From assembly GCA_008828725.1 (NCBI GenBank), contig MEHQ01000930.1:243092-307091 (forward strand): 64,000 nucleotides of DNA, given 5' to 3'. The notes beneath the pieces were generated by a model, which worked only from the letters and a program-made list of their open reading frames with translations, was not told the DNA's origin and made no database searches. Each line of letters begins with the position of its first letter. Within the stretch, counting starts at the first letter, position 1. The DNA is from Saccharina japonica (lineage: Eukaryota > Sar > Phaeophyceae > Laminariales > Laminariaceae). Positions 44,647 through 54,942 of the stretch are shown here, in pieces. A program made the translations under genes and the position numbers.

Positions 44647-47600
44647 TCAAACACCAGCAACGCCTACGGCGGCTGCCTCCCGGAGCTTCTTCTGAGACTT
44701 GGCGATAGCTGCCTCCAGTGCCCTCTGCTCGGTTCTTGCGGCTTCCAACGTCTCGGCGTGCTCTTGGTCGGTGATGACTTTGGCGTAGACATTGCTCCTG
44801 GGGGCGAGGAGGGGGGGAAGGGGCTACGTTAGCGTAGCCCAGGGACATATTAACTTACGAGCGCGACGGGCGGTGAATCTCGCGAGATACTATCGATGGA
44901 ATATGACAAAATAGCAGTACAGTCACGAGCCACGAATATTTTGGTCTATACAGTTCGGTTGGAAAGTGAAGCATTTTTTTGTCCTCTGCTATGAATCGAT
45001 CTTCAAGAGGATCAATCTTATGTTAGTTCATGTCCGAACCGTAGGTGGACAAGAAACGAGAAGTTAAAACAGTTTTGCTACAGTACAGTCAGTATCACTG
45101 TAGAGCAACTGCCGAGAGCGCCTTGCGTGGGTAAAATCACAAACTAGACGCAAGTCGACGAGGGAAGAAAGTGCTGAGCCCTTCTCGCGATAAAAATGCA
45201 AGGCAAGAACCGTAGTGGGGGGGGGGGGGCACTCATGTCGTGCACGGGCGTAGTCGTATGACCATAGACCCTCGCATCCCTACAATACCGGGGCGGAGCA
45301 CGTTGGGTTTTCACCAACCAGGCAGACATTGCTTGCACCAAGCGCGAAGCGCCGTGAGGTATTGGGCGAGTCGCATGAAGGGTGAGCTGCATCCTGCTAA
45401 GAACCGCCTCTGAGGCGGACTTGCATATGAACGACAGCTTGAATGAGTTAATTTAATTTCTGGTGTGGCCACTTCCGGAGACAGCAATGGGTTTTACTAT
45501 GTAACTGCCTCGCGGATGCCTTACCATATTAACACTACGTGATACGACCATTCCCCTTGTGCGGAGCAAAGGTTCTCCACCCCGCACAAATGATCTACTC
45601 AACCGCCACCTTTGGTGACCGCCAAAAAAAAAAAAAAAGGGGGGGAGAAGAGCCTGCTATGTTACCCCGGATCTGAGTTATGACTAGTGAGGGAGCAGGA
45701 GAGAAAAGGGCGAAGATAATGTTAACAGATTGGATAGAAAAAATGTATACACTTCGTTTACCAGCTATTTTTGTGGTTACAAATACAAGTATCACGTACG
45801 AGCGTTTCTGGTTGTGGCTCTTCCGGCTGTCCTGGTTTGGGACAGTCAAGAATGGAATGGAAAAAAAAACGTATAGCTCTTTTTGTGGTCCTATAGCTCT
45901 TTTTGTGGTCATCTGGCTCTTTTTGTGATCAGAGATATTACGTAGCGTTTCTGATTGCGGCTCTTCGGCCGTCCTGACTGTGGCAGTCACTGGTCGGGAA
46001 ACATATTTTCTGCTCTTGACCTGCGCCGGCGGCCGTTAAGTACGGCACACAACCCCAACCCACACAAACTACAAACCACACTCCGTTAAGCTAACACGAG
46101 AGAGGCGCGCAACAATTTCAAAGCGGGTCGATTGGTACTTACCAGATGCCTTGTATCTGGTACCAGGTGATATGGTATGATATGTTATTTATGCAACTAT
46201 TAATACCCCTCTGAGCCGAAATATAAGAACATTTTTAGACATGAATATGAATACCTAACGTCCCTTATAATTCCGACCAGAGTTGATACCACTCTGGGCG
46301 AAAATATAAGACACGCTTGGCATGAATATTACTGTCTAAACGATTTTTATATTTCCGACCTGAGCGATACCACTCTGGGCCCAAATGCAAGACACGCTTG
46401 GTATCAATATTAGTGTCTGAACGATCCTCAAATTTCGCCCAGAGTGAACTATGCATTAATGGGATGAGAAAAAAAACAGTACTACTGTGTTACCTGTCGA
46501 TGGCTGCCAGCTCCGCCTCCAGAGACCTAACTTGGGTTTCGTGACCAGTGATCTGTTCCTCGACTTCCGCCAGTAACGATCGCACGCTGTCCAGCTCTTC
46601 TCGCGCACCCTCAGCTTTCCTCCTCGAAAACACGACGCTATCCCTGAACGTGGTCAATCGAGTTGCACGTATATAATACGCCGTCCGTCCGACACCGAGA
46701 GCATTTTAGCAAAATATTTTTTTGTATTGCAACACAGGGAAGCCATGGGTTTCCAATACAGGGAAGCCAAGGGTTTCGGGGTTACAACACCGGGAAGCCA
46801 AAGCTGCGTGTCAGCACCATTGTTTTAATTCCGCATGGGGAAGCCAAGGGTTTCTATTGCGTTTTATAATATTAACACCGCGATTTTTGCCTTTGGTGTT
46901 GCAATACTGCACAGGGAAGCCAAGGATTTCAGGCTCGCGTTTTTTTCAATATGTACTGGTATAGCGTTATTTTTTGTGTTGGGACACAGGGGAACCAAGG
47001 GTTTCAGATATATCTCGAATGCCTGCCACTTCTATATATGTGCCAGATGAATCACACGACTTAGGCGCGTGGCTTGCGCCACAATGTGTATGTGCATTCT
47101 TCACATTAAACCGTCCTTCCACCCGCCGACATCCAGCACACCCAGTGTCTGTGCCGATTCTTCATCCTAGAGTGCTCGACTGTAAATTAGTGCCTGGTAT
47201 ACCCTAAAAATCGGGGGGGTATATGATATCTATATATACCCCCTAAAAAAACATGACTATAAGTACTATAAGTTGCGATTTTTTAGTCAAGTCCATATAC
47301 CCCAGCGTTTTTCGATATACCCATATGAAATGGGGTATATGCAGGGTATATTATATATAATGTGATAAATCATACATATATCATGTGATATACCCTGTGT
47401 ATCGTGTGATATACCCTGTATATCTTGTGCTATATCATATAACTGATATAATGTGATATGTCACTCGCTATCTGCCCTATATATATCGATATCGTGTGCT
47501 ACTGCCAACCACATATACATACATACACGTATCATCCTGTCACATCATCAGACTTTGTCGGTCGTGGTTGGGACCTGTTTCACGCTGGTACCGCACTGGA

Positions 47601-50432
47601 TCGGTACTTGACGATATGTGCCTGTTACGTACTACACAGTGTGCATGAATGCTGATACAGCAACCCCTTCTCCGCGAAGTTCAAGTACATGTAGTGGTGT
47701 GGTGCAATGCAGACAACAACAGTAGTATATCGCGATGACGCACCACAGGATTGTGTGCATCACTGCTGGTGCACAAAGTACCACGTTCCAGGTTCATGTT
47801 TTGATTTAATAATATTTTCCCTCGCGTCCATAAAACGACCCCCCTGATCCATGTCATAGGTCACTAGGTCCCACCGACTACAACCGGAATACCCAAAACG
47901 AAAACGCAAGAGACCAAAACAAGACAAATTACAGCGAATTATACTAAACAACATAAACTGGAGGGACGAGCAACACTACTAAAACGCGAGAAAATGCACT
48001 TTATACTGTGACAAAGAGAAGCGCCTCCCACTATTTTGTAGTTACCTCCCGCCCCCACTTCGCTACAAGAAGCACGTGCCGAACCTGCTCCATCTTAACT
48101 GCTACTACAGCACCAATTCCAAGACAAGAGCACAGCTAGCCGTGGTGGGCTGCACTACCACAGGTGCCGGTTAGAGTGTAGGAAAATGAGGTTTTCGGCG
48201 TTCTCGTCTTTCAGACGTACTCATACGTACAGTATCATACGTACAGCGATATATTCCACCAAAGATATAACATCCGAAAGATGCAGATACATCGTCAATA
48301 GAGCAAATTGCAATTTGTGATATACGCACGTAGTGTATATCGGGGTGGCTTATATGACGTATTTCACCCGATATTGGCCGATACATCAACTTGTATAAGC
48401 TTATATAGGCCAATATATCAACTTATATCACCTTATATAGGCCTATATATTACTTGATAGCGGTCCTATATATCATATACCAAATATCATATAGCTATAT
48501 AGGTCTATATGGATGGAAGCCCCTATATAAAGCGATGTGATACTATACGATATATTTATCACATTCCGGCCAAAAAAAACATGACTAAGAACTATGGACA
48601 TATCATATCGTATAGGGGGTATATATAGGGTACCCCTATAGTGATACCAGGCACTACTGTAAATACCTGTAGATCTCCGAGTAGGTATCCAGATTCATGC
48701 GCGTCTCGTCGCGCAGCCGCAGGAGAAGCAGGCCTCTTTCCGGACTTTCGAGCGTTATCTGCGGATACGAGTCAGATAATTTTATCATGGAACGATACAT
48801 GTAAGAAAACTACGCCACAATCATGTATGCATGTCATGTATGATACGCGACATCGGTAATATTAAAGCCTATTCAGGAGCCGACCTTGTGTTTCCTTGCA
48901 CACGTCACTGCCCACCCTCACGAAGCCGAGAGGTTCTGGCCGTTGCCCTCGTTAGATTTCTGATTTGAGGAAATGGGCGCTCCTCGCAAATATCCGTGTA
49001 ACCGCTTCCGAATTTCTTATTCCCTCGGAAGTGTCGGGCTGCGTTTCTTATGGGGGCCTTTTTTTATGGCATGCCTTGTCATGAGAGGGCCGGTACGCAT
49101 TGTGCTTCTTATGTTGTGCTTGGACTTAGGGGTCTACAGCTTGAATTATGGTACGAGTCTTTTTGTTAAGAGCTTCGTCCTGCCGCCGGACAGGCTAATA
49201 TATCGTCGTCACAAGTATGACTCTGGACGAAAATGTAAGGAGTGTTGAAACATTAATATGTAAACCAAACGTTGCTTGCATTTCCGTCAAGAGTGGTAGA
49301 CCACACGTGCGCGCGTCTGGACTTACGAGTATTATCCAAGACTCGTGTCGAGAGTATTGTTTCCCGGCCGCTTACCTCTCGGATAACTTCGTCGTAGAGG
49401 TCGGAGAACACCTGCTCTCGCACCGCGCATACCGCTCCTGGGCGCGCTTGGAAGGCGGACAACCTTGCGTCCACCTCGCCATGCAACAATTCGAGTTCCG
49501 CCCTCGTCCGTTCGGCGCTGGAAGCCTTCGGTGGAAACAAGTGTAAATAGAGATCAATCACCACGTGAAACTTGTCGGCCGCATCGTTTCTTCGTACTGG
49601 GTAGAACCGTTTCTGCTCTGCGGGCACGGGCACTCCTTGTTGTGGCACGTCTTGAGGTGCAGTACACCACTATATATACTACTTTGTTCGGAAATGTGTA
49701 AAGGATGTTCAGGGTGTTAATGATATCGATACCCGTAAGGCCCTTACATTTACTGATAGTGAGGTGTACTATATCGTATTGTAGTACTACAGCTGTAAGT
49801 CGTAATTCAACTATCGGCTCGATGAAAAACGTATCAGTCGTACGAAAATGCATTGCATCTACAGCAGCAGTACTCGTATTTCGCTTGTGTTCATATGATA
49901 ACAGATGCATGGAGCATCGCATCATGCTCGTACGAAGCGCGAGGAAGTGTTTCTTCTGTAAACGACCGCAATGCGAGATAACTAATGTAATGGGCAGGTC
50001 CACACTCACTCGTTGTGAAATGCCACATTTGATTCGGCGAGGACTCTTCTTCGCAGGACTACTCGTACGACAAACTGCTTAGTGTGCGAGTTCGACATGC
50101 TACTCGTACTCGTAGATTGTTGTACACGCGTTCGAAGAATCAAGGGGATTCGCTGATGTAGCCTCTCTACGATCAGACACAGCTTTCGAAAAAACGAGTG
50201 AAAAAAACACACATACAACAAGCAGTATACACCACCACCGTCGCAAACTCACCGTCTGGACCCACGTCCCGGCCTCGTCTATCCACTCTTTGTTCGGGAT
50301 GATCGCTTTGAGAGCGGCCGTGTTGTTTTCCTTAGCATGCGGCCGCCTTCTGTTCCTGATGCCTCCAATGCCGTACGAGCCCGACGCCGGCGCGGCAGGT
50401 CGCTCGTCGGAGGAGGCCGACAGCGAAACGTA

Positions 50433-50463
<31 letters not shown>

Positions 50464-50821
50464 GGAAGGGCGCCAGGGCCAGTCCCCATATCGAACCCCG
50501 CATGTGGTTTAGCTAACACGGGGTCGTCATACTTAAGAATCGGAGAGAAGTCTGCGGCGCAGGCCGGAGAGGGTCCTGTTTCGCCGTTAGTGGACGAAGT
50601 CTCCTGGTGGTGGTCGGGAAGGATATGAGCAGCAACAGGTAAATGAGCGGGTTTTGGACGTATATCTTCCAACTTTGTGCTATAAAGAAAGCCGAAATGG
50701 ACTTCGTTTTCACACGGTTCAGCGATGCCAACACTCCATGTCTACACCACATATCTAGGTTATCTACCTCGTCGGGTCCCTTGGGTGGCAGGTCGCCCGG
50801 GACAGGGAGAGCAGACGGCAT
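44647..50821 (-). CDS. DNALI1: Axonemal inner-arm dynein light chain, p28/DNALI1 family, six exons
   Basis: The product is a light intermediate/light chain of single-headed inner-arm dyneins in the flagellar axoneme. Exons are 50821-50768, 50603-50253, 49525-49376, 48758-48667, 46643-46494 and 44797-44647 (stop TGA 44649-44647). All five joins agree in phase and use GT-AG. The 315-residue product starts MPSALPVPGD. Residues 39-48 contain the family's LLKYDxPVL-type motif as ILKYDDPVL. Residues 66-75 are ten glutamines. Residues 118-135 hold IIPNKEWIDEAGTWVQ. Residues 186-206 hold ERGLLLLRLRDETRM, the strongest family signature. From about 217 to 305 the sequence is a charged coiled coil ending in LREAAAVGVAGV. 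Animal and Chlamydomonas p28 proteins are about 250-280 residues, and the excess is in the low-complexity N-terminal part. It implies that the organism makes flagellated cells. It reads toward the pyrophosphatase gene and away from the CUE-PDZ-PX gene. Confidence 0.94.
45120..45740 (+). repeat. SINE body split by an inserted copy of repeat B
   Basis: The SINE words GACGCAAGTCGACGAGGG and AATGCAAGGCAAGAACCG end at 45215. Repeat B then runs from about 45230 (proximal half) to 45626 (distal half, matching 325-600), and the SINE resumes at AGAAGAGCCTGCTATGTTAC. The order of events is SINE first, repeat B later. All of it is inside the last dynein intron. Confidence 0.8.
45770..45995. repeat. Local duplication with AGCTCTTTTTGTGGTC units
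   Basis: A segment with TTTTTGTGGT, ATTACGTAGCGTTTCTG and GCTCTTCCGGCTGTCCTG is present twice (about 45770-45850 and 45900-45990), with three short AGCTCTTTTTGTGGTC units between. Intronic. Confidence 0.7.
46200..46450. repeat. Tandem hairpin units (CCACTCTGGGC)
   Basis: Three diverged units of about 90 bases carry CACTCTGGGC..AAATATAAGACACGCTTGG. Each can pair with inverted neighbours. This lies about 45 bases from the dynein exon at 46494. Confidence 0.75.
46733..47010. repeat. Degenerate minisatellite, CAGGGAAGCCAAGGGTTTC units
   Basis: At least six units of ACAGGGAAGCCAAGGGTTTC occur, the first three close together and the rest spaced by T-rich sequence. Confidence 0.85.
47188..48656. 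mobile_element. 1,469-bp non-autonomous hAT-like element with 8-bp target duplication
   Basis: The termini are TAGTGCCTGGTATACCC and the inverse GATACCAGGCACTA. CTGTAAAT stands directly before (47180-47187) and directly after (48657-48664). TAGTG-type ends with an 8-bp duplication fit the hAT superfamily. The interior is AT-rich and full of TATATCATGTGATATACCC-like inverted words, with no transposase. It lies in a dynein intron, ten bases from the exon ending at 48667. Confidence 0.88.
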
Positions 50822-53800
50822 TTCTATGTCATGTGCGCAAACCCAGAGAGATGTTGCCCTTTTCCCGGATACACAAGGCCTTCCAGGATATTGAACAAGG
50901 TGCGGTGCAATTAGCTTTTGGTACCCCGAGCTGCGAGACGAAGTTGTTTAGGGCGCACAACTGCTCCTTGCTCAGGGCATAGCAGTGCACAGTGGCGACC
51001 CACCAGCCGGCCTGCCATGCAAGAAAGCTGCCTTTCTCCAACGTTGAAGTGCAAGGATGGACGATGGAGCCGCTGTGAGTACGCAGTTGCTGAACGAATG
51101 GGCAATATAATCACGTGTGTACGTGCTGTGGTATAAAAAATGCAAGCTTGAGCCTTCCTGCTGTTTCACGACGCACTCTACGTACCTGATGTGATACGAG
51201 CGTGCATACGGTACGACGGTACGTAACGATAGCTCTGCCTACCTGCCTGATCTGTGACTCCGATAACTCCGATGTTATTGTACGTCGTACCACACCCTTG
51301 GGGTAATTGGCTAGAGCAGAGGGCAGACCCTCTACAGCTAATATACGAGTAGAACATTTGCTCTGCCCTTGGCTGTTTGGATCAGTTGTTATCGTATAAA
51401 TACGAGTATCTTCAACAGCTTATCAGTGCTCGTGGGTCTTCGTCGACCCATTCGTGTCGTCATCATCGTGTGGGGGGGTGGGTGTGCGTCGAGCGTCGAG
51501 TACTACTGCAGTACTATGTACGCGTACTGCTGTACGAATACTGGCCAGCTGTGATATCGTATCGTGTCATACGATAAAGTTTGCGGGCGCAAACCGTTCG
51601 TTTAGTAGGCGCGGTCTTCTCTCTCTAGGCCAGCAACTGCTGGCCAGCTACGTATGTATGTGTAATACAGCAGCAGTAGCAGCAGCACTGCTGACTTGTC
51701 TGTTCCGTGTGTTCTACCCAGTCCCAGTCCATGACCGTCCCGTCCTGCTGCTGCTGTTGGTATTGCCCCTCACGTTGATAGACGATATTTGCCACTCACC
51801 GCGTGATAAACGATAAAAAAAGAATGCCCAAACAATGCCCCGTCGTTGCTATATACCACCAACGCAAATGATCCCTCCCCAGAACACGCCAACACACCTA
51901 TAATCATATTACTTGCATCATAAACACAGAATACTTGGTCTGCCTGTAGTATAGCAGTCGCCGAGGTCTGCTCTCCTGAGCCTACAGTAGTAACACGTAG
52001 CAGCAGTAAGACAAGAGTATGAACTCCCAAGGTATGCGTATTACTAGAACCTGAGGAAAGCCTACATAGCTGTCCATAACCTCCCTCGTGCATCGTACTT
52101 GGTACCAGGCTCTTCGCGTAGCAGGCGTTTCCGCCCGCTACGCTCGCTCATCAAGGACACAACATAGTATTATATGAAAGAAAGTCACAGATGGCACAGG
52201 AAATAAGCAGGAAACAGGTGACTTGGAAATGCCAAGAGCTTCATGCTCCAGAACAACAAAGCTGTATTATACTCGTACGTATGCTCGAAAGAGAATGCAC
52301 GGCACACAGCTAGGCGCTGCTGGGTGTGATTTGTGCCTTTTTCGTGATAATGTGTGTGGTACTCCGTATTTTGTATCCTATTGCACGGCGAAATGTACAC
52401 GGCAAACGGGACAACAAAAACAAAACCAAGAAGAATTTTTTTTTTGGTGAGGCTGCCACATTCGGGCGACAGGTCCAGACACAGTAGTTCTTCAACGTCT
52501 CTCAGCCTTCGCAATCACCACTCCCAGAGCAATGACGCATATATACAGCCTCGAAGATTTTGGTGCCATCTCATTCCGTGTAAGGCGAGTAATCATCGGC
52601 CGTGCATGATGCTTCGTGCGCAAAGCGCCACTCTCTTTTTTGGATGAATCGAAGAAAATAATCGAAGAAACGAATACGAAAAATAATTCCAGGACCGATC
52701 CCGAAAAAGGAATTTTAATTTTTCCTTCGGCAATCAATAGCTGAGAGTAGGCTGAGAGGCTGAGAGGCCAGGAATGTGTCAAGGCTGGCCTCCGAAGTGG
52801 GGTAGGCAAACGTATCCATTTACAAGAGCTCCGCTGCGCGGGCGGCTAACGCCGCCCGCTACGCTCGCGGAAGGAAGAATAGAACCAAATGTGAAAAGCG
52901 TAAAAGAGGAACATGTAATGTTTTTGCAACTGGCGACTTGATAATGCCAAGAGCTCCACATGTATGACGGCAAATACAGGACAGAAACAATACTGGTGAT
53001 TTTTTTTATCTTCCAACACGAAAAAACATCGCGAAGAAAGCAAAGCTTCGCTCCGAGGGACAGCCGCCCGCTACGCTCGCGCAACTTAAGAAAAGGGGCA
53101 GAAGAGGTCCACGATGTGTAAAGACCAACTTGAAAAGGCCAAAGAGATTCATGGTGCGATGCAGCGAAATACTTACTGCTGTACGCAACTGAACGTACAG
53201 CAGTACCTGTCTACCGCTGTATTGTGATGCAGGAGTACTGGTATGTGGCATATATTCTGTGGCAAATCAAGTATCATACCTGTGTACGGCGACAGCAGTA
53301 CGACACAAAAAAAAACACACACACAAAGAACCAACAAACGTACAGGCGACTTGCAAATGCATACAGCAGTACTCGTAGTAGATCAAGAGTAGATAGATAA
53401 ATAGTTTTTCGACAAATAACGCACCGCTTGAACTTGGCTTGAATGTTCTTTTATTATAGACTAAAAAATCCTTATAATTTCGGACATACATACTGGATTC
53501 ATTGCAGCAGCAGCAATAGTGAGGACCTTCATGTTCCCCTCGTGTCTCGGTGGACACGCCACGCCTAGCCACGAAAAAAACGACCGCGCTCCTTCTGACC
53601 CCCCCCTCTACTGGCCAGCGCCCTCCCATATACCCGCGGTGGTGCCGGGCTCGCACGCGCTGTCGTGCTCACTGGGTACACGCACGAACCCAAAACCGGA
53701 AATGTTTAAAAAAAATCAAGTACGTCGTATCAAAAATGTTTTGTAAAAAGGTTGAAATTACAATTTTAGAAATAAAAACACAGAAACTCCGGAACGTACG

Positions 53801-54809
53801 GAAAGCAAATAACTTTTGCTTCGGCAATTAGAGGCTGAGAGTGGCTGTGAGGTGCCAAGATATGCCGAGGAAAGCTTCCGAACCAAAGAAGATAAAGCTA
53901 TGTATTGATATATCTTCTCATTCCACGGATTGTTCCTTGGTTCGGTTCCCGAACCCCCATAACCCTCTCCTTTTCTCGGCGACGTCTATTGATACAAGCA
54001 ATATGTACTCGCAGTTCAGAGTAGTAATGCACGAGTATGGACTACCAGAGGCAAGCGTAGCTGTCCACAACCTTCCTCGTGCATCGTAGCGGCGGTGCTG
54101 TTTTTGCTGCTATCAGTATCGTAGCGACGTCTATTAATGCTTGAACTGAGTGTATTGCGAGTTCCCTTGCGAAACGAGGTATCTACAACAGCACTTATGT
54201 AGCACGCAATGTATGTACCACAGGTACTACTGTAGGTGTTAAGTACCGTTAGTACCGCCGTAGCTTTGATAATCTAAGAGCTCCACAGCAGCAGTAGCAG
54301 CAGTCGTACATACGAAGAGCAGTACACTAGTATTAATAGTAGCACTCCGTATCTGGTGCGTATTACAGCAGTAGTAGTACAGTGTTATAGGACCGGTGCT
54401 GCAGATGTTACTGCAGCAACACAAGCACAAGTACTTATCCAGAGCACTATTACTAGCATGTACATATACACGTAATGCTGCTTTAGCAATCTGCACGCAC
54501 AGCTCTGCTTGCAATATTACGGAGGGCTATAGTAAATAGGACCATTGTAAAGTCTACAATATAATATGATACGTATCATACGAGGGTATGATATCATACC
54601 TACAGAAGGACAACAGCAGTAGCAGCGGCGGGTACCAGGTAGCATTTTTTTTGGCTTGACCGATACGTCCGTCTGCACACCATGAGAGCAACCTCACCCC
54701 CCTTCCCTCCCTCTTCCCGTTGCTCTGGCTACTCTCTGCCCGTGGTCCGTGGTAACGCGGATGTGCGAATAAAAACGTCGCATTTTTCCGCGATATATAT
54801 GTACAACAG
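50822..54809. other. Intergenic region between divergent genes
   Basis: No start exon for the CUE-PDZ-PX gene could be fixed here, though one must exist upstream of 54810. The dynein gene's promoter should also be here. Visible are CAG/CTG clusters (51668-51690, 51748-51760, 54285-54305), a degenerate repeat at 52080-53100 and a fragment of MITE J near 54520. Confidence 0.5.
52110..53085. repeat. Degenerate repeat with CCGCCCGCTACGCTCGC motif
   Basis: The motif occurs at about 52132, 52851 and 53066, each some 80-120 bases from a GGCGACTTGATAATGCCAAG-like segment (52218, 52930, 53125). The shared order suggests decayed copies of a unit of several hundred bases. Confidence 0.6.
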
Positions 54810-54942
54810 GCTCTGTTCGAGATGTTCCCAGACCTTCCAGATCAGACCCTGACCTCGGTGTGGCGAAACTGCGGCGGTGATTTTTCGGCGGCTGTGGACG
54901 AGGCCCTGACCATCTCTAGCCTCGACAACTTCAACGCCGAGG
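54810..54942 (+). CDS. CUE-like domain exon, first visible exon of the CUE-PDZ-PX-VPS9 gene
   Basis: After an acceptor (ACAACAG) the exon reads ALFEMFPDLPDQTLTSVWRN and continues CGGDFSAAVDEALTIS. This fits the ubiquitin-binding CUE pattern: MFP turn, Leu/Val helix, GG-D, AVD-LL. It ends with one spare base before the donor GTGAGT at 54943. The next plus-strand exon at 56182 begins two bases short of a codon after a long pyrimidine tract and CAG, so the join is in phase. If the donor is not used, the frame reaches a stop near 55000 and the exon would instead end a separate small gene. The phase agreement makes the fusion the better reading. Confidence 0.65.

Noticed and set aside
47188-48656. 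Coding capacity inside the hAT-like element
   Set aside because: Frames are short and AT-rich with no transposase motif. It is treated as non-autonomous.
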